A stretch of DNA of 9,001 nucleotides from Chroococcidiopsidaceae cyanobacterium CP_BM_RX_35 (GCA_019242465.1 JAFAVL010000339.1:1-9001); one strand, 5' to 3'; counted from the first letter of the stretch, positions 1 to 7,456 are shown. The notes: a model not told the origin generated them from the letters alone. Program-made: numbers and translations.

Positions 1-147
1 AGTAGACCTGCTAGAGGAGGAGCTGGCAAGGGAATTTTCAACCATGATAAGACAATGCCAATTATCCAACCTGCTAGTAGTGAAAGTACGAGTTCTCTCA
101 TGGCTGTAAGTTATGTTTTCCTTGAGTTTGGTTTAACGGTTGCATAA
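1..147 (+). other. Possible 3' end of a gene entering from the left
   Basis: One plus-strand frame is open from the window edge to a TAA at 145–147 (48 codons). It reads a Gly/Lys-rich start and then a Ser-rich stretch (ASSESTSSL) before a hydrophobic end. A second plus frame is also open from the edge to a TAA at 107–109, so openness alone does not prove coding. I recognise no domain in either. If real, the gene would converge on wrbA, with only 8 bases between the stops. Existence is uncertain. Confidence 0.2.
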
Positions 148-155
148 CCAAGTTT

Positions 156-809
156 TCACAAAGAGGAGCGTTTGTCCTCAACAACTACTTGCGACACAAC
201 CCGCAGTTTGGCAGTAATCTCGGCCACACGGCGACCCAGTGCCCGCGCAATGTTTAAATCTTCTGACTTAGGCTGTAACTCACCTTTACCTCCGGCAATG
301 GTTGTCGCACCGTAAGGAGTGCCGCCACGTGCTTCAGTGTGAATCATTTCCGGCAGCGAATATGGAACTCCGACAACGAGCATTCCCAAATGCAGTAGGG
401 GTACCATCATGGTCAATAGAGTCGTTTCCTGTCCGCCATGAGTACTGGCTGTTGAGGTGAAGACACCAGCGGGTTTGCCTTCCATCTCACCTTTAAGCCA
501 GAGACTGGCTGTCGAATCGATCAGGTGTTTCATCTGGGCGGTCATATTACCGTAGCGGGTTGGGGAACCAAAAAGCACTCCATCAGCTTCCCGCAGGTCC
601 TCAACTGTGCAAACCGGAATGTCCTTTTGTTGTTCTCGTATCGCGCGAGCATGTTCGTCCTTGTCAATCTCTCTGTCAACATCCTCGAATTCCTGAACCC
701 GGCGCAGGATGACTTCAGCGCCTGCAACCTCCCGCGCACCTTCGGTCGCGGCTCGTGCTAACTGTAGCGTGTGACCAGACATCGAATAATAAACCACCAA
801 AATTTTCAT
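156..809 (-). CDS. wrbA: WrbA-like flavodoxin-fold NAD(P)H:quinone oxidoreductase
   Basis: The product is a 217-residue cytoplasmic FMN protein. WrbA enzymes reduce quinones by two electrons using NAD(P)H and are thought to limit redox cycling. Visible features are an N-terminal β-strand and FMN phosphate loop (KILVVYYSMSGHT, residues 2–14), the isoalloxazine-binding loop SPTRYGNMTAQMK (82–94), the WrbA signature TSTASTHGGQETT (118–130), and RGGTPYGATTIAGG (161–174), typical of WrbA rather than of plain flavodoxin. Length is slightly over the usual ~200 residues, with a charged tail. The frame stays open upstream to an ATG at 863, but I chose the ATG at 809 because an AGGAG lies five bases ahead of it and because the family begins at the first β-strand. 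It is transcribed alone, and its stop is TGA. The family call is firm; the exact substrate is inferred. Confidence 0.9.
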   Translation of the reverse strand: MKILVVYYSMSGHTLQLARAATEGAREVAGAEVILRRVQEFEDVDREIDKDEHARAIREQQKDIPVCTVEDLREADGVLFGSPTRYGNMTAQMKHLIDSTASLWLKGEMEGKPAGVFTSTASTHGGQETTLLTMMVPLLHLGMLVVGVPYSLPEMIHTEARGGTPYGATTIAGGKGELQPKSEDLNIARALGRRVAEITAKLRVVSQVVVEDKRSSL

Positions 810-813
810 CAAG

Positions 814-820
814 TCTCCTC
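814..820 (-). promoter_or_regulatory. Shine–Dalgarno site that fixes the wrbA start
   Basis: On the minus strand the bases read GAGGAGA, five bases before the ATG at 809. The upstream in-frame ATG at 863 has no comparable site. This supports the 217-residue product over the 235-residue alternative. Confidence 0.6.
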
Positions 821-863
821 TCTCATTTGCTAATTCCAAGCTGTTTTCGCTAAGCCAATACAT

Positions 864-1125
864 TAATTGTTACTTACAAAAAGGTCAAAGATCGGAGCAA
901 TATTAAGAGGGAAGTTTGCAAAATTACGAATGTTTGCGCTCAACGCCTTTCACTGTTCGCCAGGGAGTTTTACCTTGTGGAATTACCCAGGCTGTTTTCA
1001 CATATCAACGTAATCTTTCTCCATGGATACAGGTTTTGCTTAGGTTTCTTAATGCTCAATCTGCTAGCGTTTTGAGATAGCTACACGGCTAATTTAATTG
1101 CACAAGTATCGAACTTTAGGCTCAT
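864..1125. other. Gap without intact gene; possible decayed reading frame on minus strand
   Basis: No intact gene is visible between wrbA and the transposase relic. On the minus strand, a frame ending at TAA 924–926 reads a protein-like tail (AWVIPQGKTPWRTVKGVERK) preceded by two TGA codons over about 1000–1080. It is in a different frame from the transposase remnant next to it. It may be decayed coding sequence or the worn end of the insertion sequence, but I do not recognise it and it could be chance. Confidence 0.25.
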
Positions 1126-2028
1126 CTACATGAAAATACACCGAATTTGCAGCACATTGTGCGCCCCTTCTCAGCTCCATTGCATCTTTCCACTCTTTTT
1201 ATGTCGGGCATTAATAACTGACTCAATATGCAACTCTGCCACTTGACTCGTAAAAGTCTTTTCTAGTTGCTTACGTTCCTCATAATTGACAATATAATCC
1301 TGATTTTGCTTCAGATAGTTATACAGACCTTTGAGTTTGGTACATTTTTCGGCAACTGAAATATTGAGCATCAACATTTCTAGTTTTGCAAGGCTTTCCT
1401 CAACATTGCCATGCCACAAGTTTCATTTACAGCTCTTTAGAGACGCCTCGAAACTGCCACCTAGAGCATTCTTTACGGTCTGGAACCTCTTGCCGATGTG
1501 AAACCACTCTAAAATCGATTCTAGCCTCTGGCAATAGGGCTTTAGTGAAGCAATAACAGACCAGCAATTTTTGGCACCATCAGCTAGCGCTGTGACAACT
1601 GTGTTTTGATTCATCCCTTGCCGATGGACGGCATTAAGTACATAACGCTTCATTGTTTCTAGCTCGTCATCTTTAGCTGAAAGTGCACAGGATTTATTGA
1701 CAATTTCTCTATGATGTTGGTCCACAACCTTGAGAGTTTCAGGACGATAAACAATGGCGGATAAAGCTTCAAAGCTGCGTTGAGCCCGCTCTTTGATAGG
1801 AATATGTCCACCATCCACCTGTATTATCAGTTCTTCTGCCGGTTGAGCGCAGGCTGCCTCAACTGGGGAAATCAGATGTTGTTCTGAGAGAATCGCACCC
1901 ACTTTGTCTGTTAAACGACTGATTTGTGTGTGGCTGTTCACACTGCGGTGGTAGGTGCTGAGTTTGTCTAAGTTGCTTTGTGCCTCTCGATAACTAAACA
2001 GGGCACCTTGTTCACAGAAGATAAAAAG
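1126..2028 (-). pseudogene. ISKra4-family transposase relic, N-truncated, two in-frame stops
   Basis: This is the remains of a DDE transposase. The reverse strand is open in one frame from about 2050 down to 1126 apart from two TGA codons. Recognisable blocks are SYREAQSNLDKL near 1975, the first catalytic region IIQVDGGHIPI (1782–1824), VTALADGAKNCW (second acidic residue), EWFHIGKRF, then NLWHGNVEESLAKLE after the first stop, and KMQWS followed by EGAHNVLQIR (1141–1170) after the second. These motifs and their order match ISKra4-type transposases. The stop at 1423–1425 sits where the family has Trp before LWHG (TGG→TGA). The stop at 1171–1173 sits where Arg is usual before EGAH (CGA→TGA). 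The N-terminal zinc-binding part is missing, and homology ends close to the TPR gene at 2031. I saw no terminal repeats. The element is immobile as it stands. Confidence 0.8.
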
Positions 2029-2030
2029 AA

Positions 2031-2552
2031 ATGCAGTTATACAACGCAGCTATTGCTGACTTCAACCGCGCCCTCAAACTCGACCCCAATTACGCATGGG
2101 CGATCGCCAACCGGGGCGAAACTTACCTGCTGATGCAGCACGGACGACAAGGTGCGGAGGTTCCCTCCGCACAACGTCCTTACTATGACGCAGCTCTGGC
2201 GGATTTGAACCGCGCCATTGACGCAGTCAACGCAGCTCCTGGAGGCAACCTCCAGGAGAACTTTGACTTGGACTCCCAATCCGCCCGGGCTTTTGGCAAC
2301 CGGGGCGAAACCTACCTGCTGATGCAGCGCTATGACGAAGCTCTGGTTGACTTGAACCGCGCCCTCAACCTGGACTCCCAATCCGCTCGAACCCTTGGTA
2401 ACCGGGGTGAACTCTATCGGCTGACGGGGCGCTACGACGAAGCTCTGACTGACTTGAACCGCGCTATTGAACTCTTACCGGATAATGACTGGCTGCTTCA
2501 CCATCGAAATCTCGTCTACCAAGCCCTAGACCAGGCAAACAAGCAATCATAA
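2031..2552 (+). CDS. TPR-repeat protein, 5'-truncated, with two palindromic in-frame insertions
   Basis: The open frame has 173 codons and is made of tetratricopeptide repeats. TPR proteins act as protein-binding scaffolds; no partner is evident. Repeat cores are visible at residues 4–34 (NAAIADFNRALKLDPNYAWA), 51–64, 86–117 (GNRGETYLLMQRYDEALVDL) and 120–150. The annotated start Met aligns with the internal Met of the repeated GETYLLMQ-x-Y motif, and a TAA lies two codons upstream (2022–2024). The first repeat is therefore cut in half, and this ATG is probably not the original start. No Shine–Dalgarno is seen. The ISKra4 relic ends at about this point, so the 5' part was probably lost with the transposon junction. 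Residues ~37–50 and ~65–79 interrupt the repeat pattern and are encoded by hairpins. The stop is 16 bases before the MFS gene. It may be a non-functional remnant. Confidence 0.7.
   Translation: MQLYNAAIADFNRALKLDPNYAWAIANRGETYLLMQHGRQGAEVPSAQRPYYDAALADLNRAIDAVNAAPGGNLQENFDLDSQSARAFGNRGETYLLMQRYDEALVDLNRALNLDSQSARTLGNRGELYRLTGRYDEALTDLNRAIELLPDNDWLLHHRNLVYQALDQANKQS
2100..2107. repeat. HIP1 octamer
   Basis: A perfect GCGATCGC, the octamer strongly over-represented in many cyanobacterial genomes. It lies inside the TPR gene. Confidence 0.8.
2142..2179. repeat. Nested palindromic element 1 inside the TPR gene
   Basis: The inner stem is GTGCGGAGG (2152–2160) with CCTCCGCAC (2164–2172) around a 3-base TTC loop. 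The outer stem is GGACG (2142–2146) with CGTCC (2175–2179). Compared with the later repeat copy LLMQRYDEAL, the protein here gains about 14 residues between MQ and YDAAL, and the frame is kept. This fits a small dispersed palindromic repeat of the kind known from cyanobacterial genomes; its mobility is inferred. Confidence 0.7.
2226..2267. repeat. Nested palindromic element 2 inside the TPR gene
   Basis: The inner stem is CTCCTGGAGG (2236–2245) with CCTCCAGGAG (2249–2258) around a CAA loop. The outer stem is GTCAA (2226–2230) with TTGAC (2263–2267). Against the normal junction NLDSQSAR of the later repeat, 15 residues (AVNAAPGGNLQENFD) are added, equal to 45 bases, with GAC at each edge. It has the same plan as element 1, including a GGAGG-NNN-CCTCC core. 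Confidence 0.7.
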
Positions 2553-2568
2553 GTAAACAAACACAAAG

Positions 2569-4176
2569 ATGACTATAGTTCAGTCATTACAGCTACCTCA
2601 GCATCTTCCCCAAACGGCTCCACCACTAGCTCCTCCAACACCAGAACATGTCTCCCCTGCAAGAACCATGCTTAGCGTTGTCATGGTCGTGCTGGGTTCG
2701 GTTGTGACTACCTTGGATCTGCAAATGACTAACCCCGCCCTCAGTCAGCAGATTGAAGGCTCTTTGGGGTTCACACCCGATGACGCGACTTGGATCACAG
2801 TATGCTATACCAGTGCGGAACTGATCTTCATTTCCCTTGGGGGTTGGCTGACTGATGCCTTCTCGCGTCGCCGATATCTATCGCTCAATCTGGCCATATT
2901 TGTTGGCTTTTCTCTAACTTGTGCTATGAGCTGGGATTTACCGTCAATAATTGTATTTCGAACGTTTCTTGGTTTAGTCTCAGGAACGTTTACTTACTCA
3001 TCATTCAATATGGTGTTGACGCAGTTGCCCAGAGCCAAGCAACCCCTAGGCTTTGTCATGCTTCTGATTACAGTAGGCTTACCTATTCCCATTGGTAATT
3101 TCTTGGCTGGATGGATAGACGAGCACCTGGGCTGACAATACATCTATTACTTGAACATGATTTTAGGGCTGCTGGTCATGGCTGGGATCAGGCATTGGAT
3201 TGACCCCCAGCCCATGCGCTTGTCTAAGCTCAAGCAAGTAGATTGGTTAGGCGCTGTGGTGCTGGCAATTAGTATAATCTGCATGGTAACGGCTCTAGAA
3301 TGGGGTAACACAGATAACTGGTTTGACTCCGAGTTTATTGTGCTCTTAAGTCTGATATCGGTTTTGTCTTTTGCGATTTTTTGCTGGATTGAACTGAATC
3401 AGCCTCGACCCCTGATTGACTTACGCATACTTGGGCAACGCAATTTTGCCTTTGGCAATATTTTCAGTGCAACATTTGGAATTTTCCTGGGTTACACTTC
3501 TACCACCTCGCAATATTTGGGTCAGATCCAAGGCTATAACCCCGTGCAAGTTAGTTCGGCTCTGATTTGGGGATCGCTAGTCAACCCGTTGGCAGGCAAA
3601 ATTCTAGGATCGGTTGAAACTCGCCTAGTCTTAGGCGTCGGTACCGGTATATTTGCTATCAGTTGTTTCATGAATTCTAGGCTCGACTACAATGTTGCGC
3701 GTGACCAGTTTATTGGGTCTCAAATTGTTAGAGCATCGGTACAGGCCATGACAGGTGCGGCTATATCTTATGCAGCTACAGAAAACCTCAAAAAAGAGCA
3801 AGCTAATGATGCCTCAGCAATCTATAACTTGATCCGAAGTACCGCGGCGACTATGGCAGGTGCAGGTATAGGCACGTTGATTACAAAACGCGAGCAATAT
3901 CACTCCAACATAATTGTTGATAGTGTGTCAATATTCAATCACCAGACTCAAGCTCGTCTGCAACAGCTTAGCGAGTTCTTTACCAGCAAGTCTGGTGATC
4001 CTCATGCAGCTCAATCTCAGGCTCTCCAGTCGCTCGCGGATACTGTACGTCAGCAGGCTTACATTATAGCTTACGGCGACGCTTTTTATTTCATTGGCAT
4101 GGCAGCAATCGTCGGTGCTACTATTGCCCTACCCTTCTTCACCAAGATCAAAAAGCCTAGTGATGTTGAAAAATGA
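2569..4176 (+). pseudogene. DHA2/EmrB-type MFS exporter interrupted by one in-frame TGA
   Basis: The frame spans 535 codons, the usual length of a 14-helix DHA2 drug or metabolite exporter driven by proton motive force. It is open throughout except for TGA at 3133–3135. Before the stop are a Pro-rich N-tail (residues 10–30), helix 1 from ~33, DLQMTNPAL, motif A as GGWLTDAFSRRRYL (about residues 97–110) and the motif C region PIPIGNFLAGWI. After it come QYIYYLNMILGLLVMAG, the central helices and the C-terminal NLIRSTAATMAGAGIGTLITKRE, which is typical of EmrB relatives. The family has Trp at the stop (LGW-x-x-IFYIN), so this is most simply TGG→TGA. Two halves of 188 and about 341 residues remain; the second would need a TTG start at 3151 and has no obvious ribosome site. 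The true end is also TGA. It starts 16 bases after the TPR gene. No HlyD-type partner is near, and the substrate is unknown. Confidence 0.85.
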
Positions 4177-4311
4177 ACCGAGCACTGAATAAAAATGCGG
4201 AGTCATTAACAACCTTTCAACACATTCTTTTTAATGCTCAATTGCTCCCAGGACCTTCAGAAACGGTTTATAAATGAAACATTAAACAGTCTTGTAAGTT
4301 CTAGTGCGACG

Positions 4312-4336
4312 ATTGTTGCCAAGGCGACGCAACAAT
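4312..4336. repeat. Inverted repeat in the convergent gap
   Basis: ATTGTTGC (4312–4319) pairs with GCAACAAT (4329–4336) across a 9-base loop. Within it, GTTGCC and GGCGAC could form a tighter stem with one G·T pair. No T-run follows on either strand, so it is a poor intrinsic terminator. It lies just beyond the broken end of the IS1-type fragment and might be a palindromic repeat or an element end. Confidence 0.35.
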
Positions 4337-4346
4337 AGCCGAATCA

Positions 4347-4559
4347 TCAGCTTATTAGACTCGTTTCCTTACCAACTACTCGATGACGTTTATAGGGAAT
4401 AACTGTTTTGTAAGCCTGCCAAATAGCACCTCCATAAAGCGGCCTTTCACTATCGAGTAATGTTGTACTTTTGTTGTTGGTAGTATTGAGATTCAAACCA
4501 GTTAACTGTTTCCAGCAATAGACCAATAGATGTATGACACTACCCTGTTTTTTAAGTCT
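4347..4559 (-). pseudogene. IS1-family transposase fragment
   Basis: The reverse strand is open for 71 codons, ending at TGA 4347–4349, with no good start. The C-terminal half reads IWQAYKTVIPYKRHRVVGKE, which matches the block of IS1-type transposases where (F/L)W-x-AY-x-x-(V/L)(L/I)P-x-KRHR-x-VGKE(T/S)G precedes the TN-(H/Y)-IERFN motif. The IERFN segment and the rest of the C-terminus are absent; two adjacent TGA codons and unrelated sequence follow. Upstream residues (about 4445–4559) are less convincing. It is a short dead relic lying between the converging MFS and desaturase genes. Bases 4177–4346 otherwise show nothing I can identify. Confidence 0.6.
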
Positions 4560-4586
4560 TTACCTATTTATTAGGAGGAAAAGTAG

Positions 4587-4608
4587 TGGTCGTAGAATCT
4601 AACGACCA
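4587..4608 (-). terminator. Candidate terminator hairpin downstream of desC
   Basis: TGGTCGT (4587–4593) pairs with ACGACCA (4602–4608) across an 8-base loop. It lies 21 bases beyond the desC stop in its direction of transcription. Only a short T-rich stretch follows on the minus strand, so termination strength is uncertain. Confidence 0.4.
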
Positions 4609-4629
4609 TTGTTTCAATCTATTGTCAAG

Positions 4630-5442
<813 letters not shown>

Positions 5443-5526
5443 ACGGTGACCTTAAATAGGTTCCTTTTATCTGATAGATTTTTCAGCGTTCAGTTATTTG
5501 AATTTCACTATTAGAGAGCTTAATTG

Positions 5527-5730
5527 CTACAACAATTTATCTACTCTTTGACCTAACAATTCTGTAGCTGCTTGACTACAAGCAGGTAAAACTTGACTGT
5601 TAAAACTTGAATAAGTCGAAGGCTTTGTTGCAGAATCGTTGGCAGTTTCTACGTCTTTATTTCTAGTTTGAGCCGTTGTCAATAGTAAAGTTATGGAGGT
5701 AGAGCGACTTAAGTTTAAGCAAGGCTTAGA
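5527..5730 (-). other. Possible small-protein relic without ATG, upstream of desC
   Basis: The reverse strand is open for 67 codons, ending at TAG 5527–5529. It reads a polar start, a short hydrophobic run (SITLLLTTAQT), a Ser/Thr/Asn-rich middle and an amphipathic end (CSQAATELLGQRVDKLL). The composition resembles a small exported protein, but there is no ATG or GTG; the only start is a TTG at 5680–5682, with no ribosome site. I do not recognise it. It may be a decayed gene or chance. Confidence 0.25.
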
Positions 5731-5985
5731 CTATTACTTAAAAAACAATATCAAAGACTAGCTAATTTACTTGTGTACCATTAGACACAGATCATAAAAT
5801 CTTCTCGACATGAACCTCTTACAAGCCAAGTTGAATCAAGGCGAAGAAAGCTTGGTGACGAATTCTTCCACTTCTAGATTTGACATAAACATGTGAATAT
5901 TTTGTGAATGATTAGTATGATAGCAACTTCGTAATTCACCTTATGGTCAGTTTATACAGTGCGTAAGTCCTACGAGTATTTAAGC

Positions 5986-6023
5986 GTGTCAACTTTGTAA
6001 ATAATTTGTTATAATAATTTACA
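5986..6023 (+). promoter_or_regulatory. Promoter with overlapping inverted repeat, ahead of the 59-aa gene
   Basis: A perfect −10 hexamer TATAAT sits at 6010–6015. Eighteen bases upstream is GTGTCA (5986–5991), a 4/6 match to −35. TGTAAAT (5996–6002) and ATTTACA (6017–6023) form a 7-base inverted repeat centred on the −10 box, which is a plausible operator position. The expected transcription start is near 6022, giving a leader of about 25 bases. No regulator is identified. Confidence 0.5.
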
Positions 6024-6047
6024 TAACTTACACAAGGGTACTCACCC

Positions 6048-6227
6048 ATGCGCTACACCAATAAAGAAGGGAATACCCTCGACCTGAATGAGTGTATGAC
6101 TGCCGATAGCTTCTTGATGGAGCCTGATATATATATCTGTGAACCGCTGGAAATGCATTTCAACCAAAAAGGAGTTCTGAAAGCAGGAAAGAGACCGAAG
6201 CAAGCAGTAGCCAGCACATCTGTGTAA
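6048..6227 (+). CDS. Small protein of unknown function (59 aa)
   Basis: ATG at 6048 to TAA at 6225–6227 encodes 59 residues, beginning MRYTNKEGNTLDLNECMTAD and ending in a basic Lys/Arg-rich then Ser/Thr tail (about residues 45–59). There are two Cys (16, 31), but no CxxC pair, signal peptide or membrane segment. I do not recognise the family. Support comes from AAGGG (6034–6038) nine bases before the ATG, a good TATAAT promoter upstream and a candidate terminator downstream at 6441. The protein looks soluble and cytoplasmic. A short regulatory or accessory protein is possible but is a guess. Confidence 0.55.
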   Translation: MRYTNKEGNTLDLNECMTADSFLMEPDIYICEPLEMHFNQKGVLKAGKRPKQAVASTSV

Positions 6228-6251
6228 TGGCTATTAGCGCATCATACCAAC

Positions 6252-6287
6252 AGCTAGGTATCTAGCTTCAGCCAAAGATATCTAGCT
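6252..6287. repeat. Short palindrome plus direct repeat after the 59-aa gene
   Basis: AGCTAG (6252–6257) and CTAGCT (6262–6267) flank GTAT. TATCTAGCT recurs at 6259–6267 and 6279–6287, exactly 20 bases (about two helical turns) apart. Function is unknown; nothing else is evident in 6228–6440. Confidence 0.3.
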
Positions 6288-6440
6288 GGCATCAATCTTC
6301 TAGTTTTCGCCTTAGCATGGGGCAGAAGTCAGCGATGAACCAGCCCATCGAATTATCTTTAGAACAAGAATTTAGAGGTTGTGTATCTAGTCTACCAAAA
6401 GAAGTTTGACATTCTTTCCCAGTAACCGCTTTAGCAGTAG

Positions 6441-6473
6441 AGAGCAAGTGCCGGGCACTACTCTTTACTTTTT
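6441..6473 (+). terminator. Candidate intrinsic terminator between the 59-aa gene and the ABC gene
   Basis: AGTGCC (6447–6452) and GGCACT (6454–6459) form a stem, or AGTGC/GCACT with a CGG loop, and AGAG (6441–6444) and CTCT (6461–6464) extend it. TTACTTTTT follows on the plus strand, so it best serves plus-strand transcripts from the 59-aa gene. On the minus strand it overlaps the stop codon of the ABC gene, where no T-run follows. Confidence 0.4.
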
Positions 6474-7456
6474 GCCGTTGACTCGATTCCGCATTGCCGA
6501 AGTTGAGTTAAGAAAAACTCTTCCAAGGAAAGGCGCGCTAGTTTCATAGTTACGATCTGACCACGCATGCGACGCAGGCTGGTAAGGAAATCGTCGGGCT
6601 CACCTTTAAGTTGACCGCGCCAAGAACCATCGGGCTCAAACTCTAAATTGGCTACCCATTGTTTGAGTTCATCTGAGTTACCGCCACGACCTTTAACTTG
6701 ATAAGTGTCAGCTGAACCCAGCAGTTCAGTGAGGGAACCACTGCAAATTAACTCGCCTTTCGCTAAGATGGCAATGCGATCGCAGATTTGCTCTACTTCT
6801 GAGAGAACGTGACTGTTCAAGAAGATTGTCTTGCCTTGGGCCTGGAGCGACAGAATAATCTCCCGCATCTGGTAGCGTCCTAAGGGGTCAAGCCCAGACA
6901 TTGGCTCATCTAGGAACACCAATTCTGGTTCGTTGATTAACGCTTGAGCCATGCCGATTCGCTGGAGCATCCCCTTAGAATACTGGCGCATCTGTTTTTT
7001 CCGCGCTACTGCTTGAGACATGCCAACTAATTCCAGCAGTTGAGGTAGACGCTGCCGCTGCACGCTAGCGGGGATTTGAAAGATTCCAGCTGCCATCTGC
7101 AAGAATTCCCAGCCAGTTAAAAAGTCATAAAAATATGGGTTTTCTGGTAAGTAGCCGATTCGTTGCTTCACGGCGCGATCTCCCAAAGGCTGTCCCAGTA
7201 GAAATCCTTGCCCAGAGGAGGAACGCAAAATTCCCAACAGCAGCTTCAACAATGTTGTTTTACCAGCGCCATTTGGTCCCAACAAGCCAAAAGTTTCTCC
7301 CTGATAGACAGTGAGCGAACAGGTTTTGAGAGACACAATTTTTTGATTGAGCCAGAAGCCAGTACGGTAAACTTTCCTCAAGTCAAATGTCTGCACCGCT
7401 AGAGAGCGGTTGAGGACATTGGGTTCAAAGGAGGGCGAGTCGGCAACAGAGGTCAT
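6458..7456 (-). CDS. ABC-2-type transporter ATP-binding protein
   Basis: The product is a 332-residue cytoplasmic ATPase subunit of an ABC exporter. It shows Walker A GPNGAGKTT (60–68), a Q-loop position reading IGYLPENPYFYDFLT with the Pro-Glu form seen in ABCA/NosF/Gld-like exporters (100–114), signature YSKGMLQRIG (159–168), Walker B LVFLDEP (179–185), D-loop SGLD (187–190) and switch His in NSHVLSE (216). The ~90-residue C-terminal extension, ending EEFFLTQL, matches the multidrug/lipid-type ABC-2 ATPases. The ATG at 7456 gives about 20 residues before the first β-strand and has no clear Shine–Dalgarno. Such ATPases normally have a permease directly downstream; none follows here, so the partner is elsewhere or lost. 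The catalytic residues are intact. The substrate cannot be told from this sequence. Confidence 0.9.
   Translation of the reverse strand: MTSVADSPSFEPNVLNRSLAVQTFDLRKVYRTGFWLNQKIVSLKTCSLTVYQGETFGLLGPNGAGKTTLLKLLLGILRSSSGQGFLLGQPLGDRAVKQRIGYLPENPYFYDFLTGWEFLQMAAGIFQIPASVQRQRLPQLLELVGMSQAVARKKQMRQYSKGMLQRIGMAQALINEPELVFLDEPMSGLDPLGRYQMREIILSLQAQGKTIFLNSHVLSEVEQICDRIAILAKGELICSGSLTELLGSADTYQVKGRGGNSDELKQWVANLEFEPDGSWRGQLKGEPDDFLTSLRRMRGQIVTMKLARLSLEEFFLTQLRQCGIESTAKSKE
6776..6783. repeat. HIP1 octamer
   Basis: A perfect GCGATCGC within the ABC ATPase gene. Confidence 0.8.

Larger units (their letters stand above)
5443..6047. other. 605-base AT-rich intergenic region upstream of desC
   Basis: This stretch should carry the desC promoter (minus) and the promoter of the small gene at 6048 (plus). 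No convincing desC −35/−10 pair stands out. AAAACTTGA occurs twice 14 bases apart (5588–5596, 5602–5610). Very short plus-strand frames start at 5693 (22 codons, rich in Lys, Glu and Asp) and 5810 (28 codons). I have no reason beyond an ATG to call either one a gene. A possible coding relic on the minus strand is listed separately. Confidence 0.4.

Noticed and set aside
525..761. Plus-strand frame and a second minus frame (542–739) inside wrbA
   Set aside because: They overlap a clear WrbA gene in other frames and read as shadows without domains.
2037..2381. Minus-strand frame of 114 codons within the TPR gene
   Set aside because: It mirrors the TPR repeats on the opposite strand, and its own repetition simply reflects them.
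3133..3135. Genetic code with UGA read as Trp
   Set aside because: WrbA, the MFS gene itself and the small membrane protein all end at TGA, Trp is written TGG throughout, and one transposase TGA replaces Arg rather than Trp.
5880..5921. TTGACA at 5880–5885 as a promoter −35
   Set aside because: No −10 box lies at a workable distance; TATGAT at 5916 is about 30 bases away.
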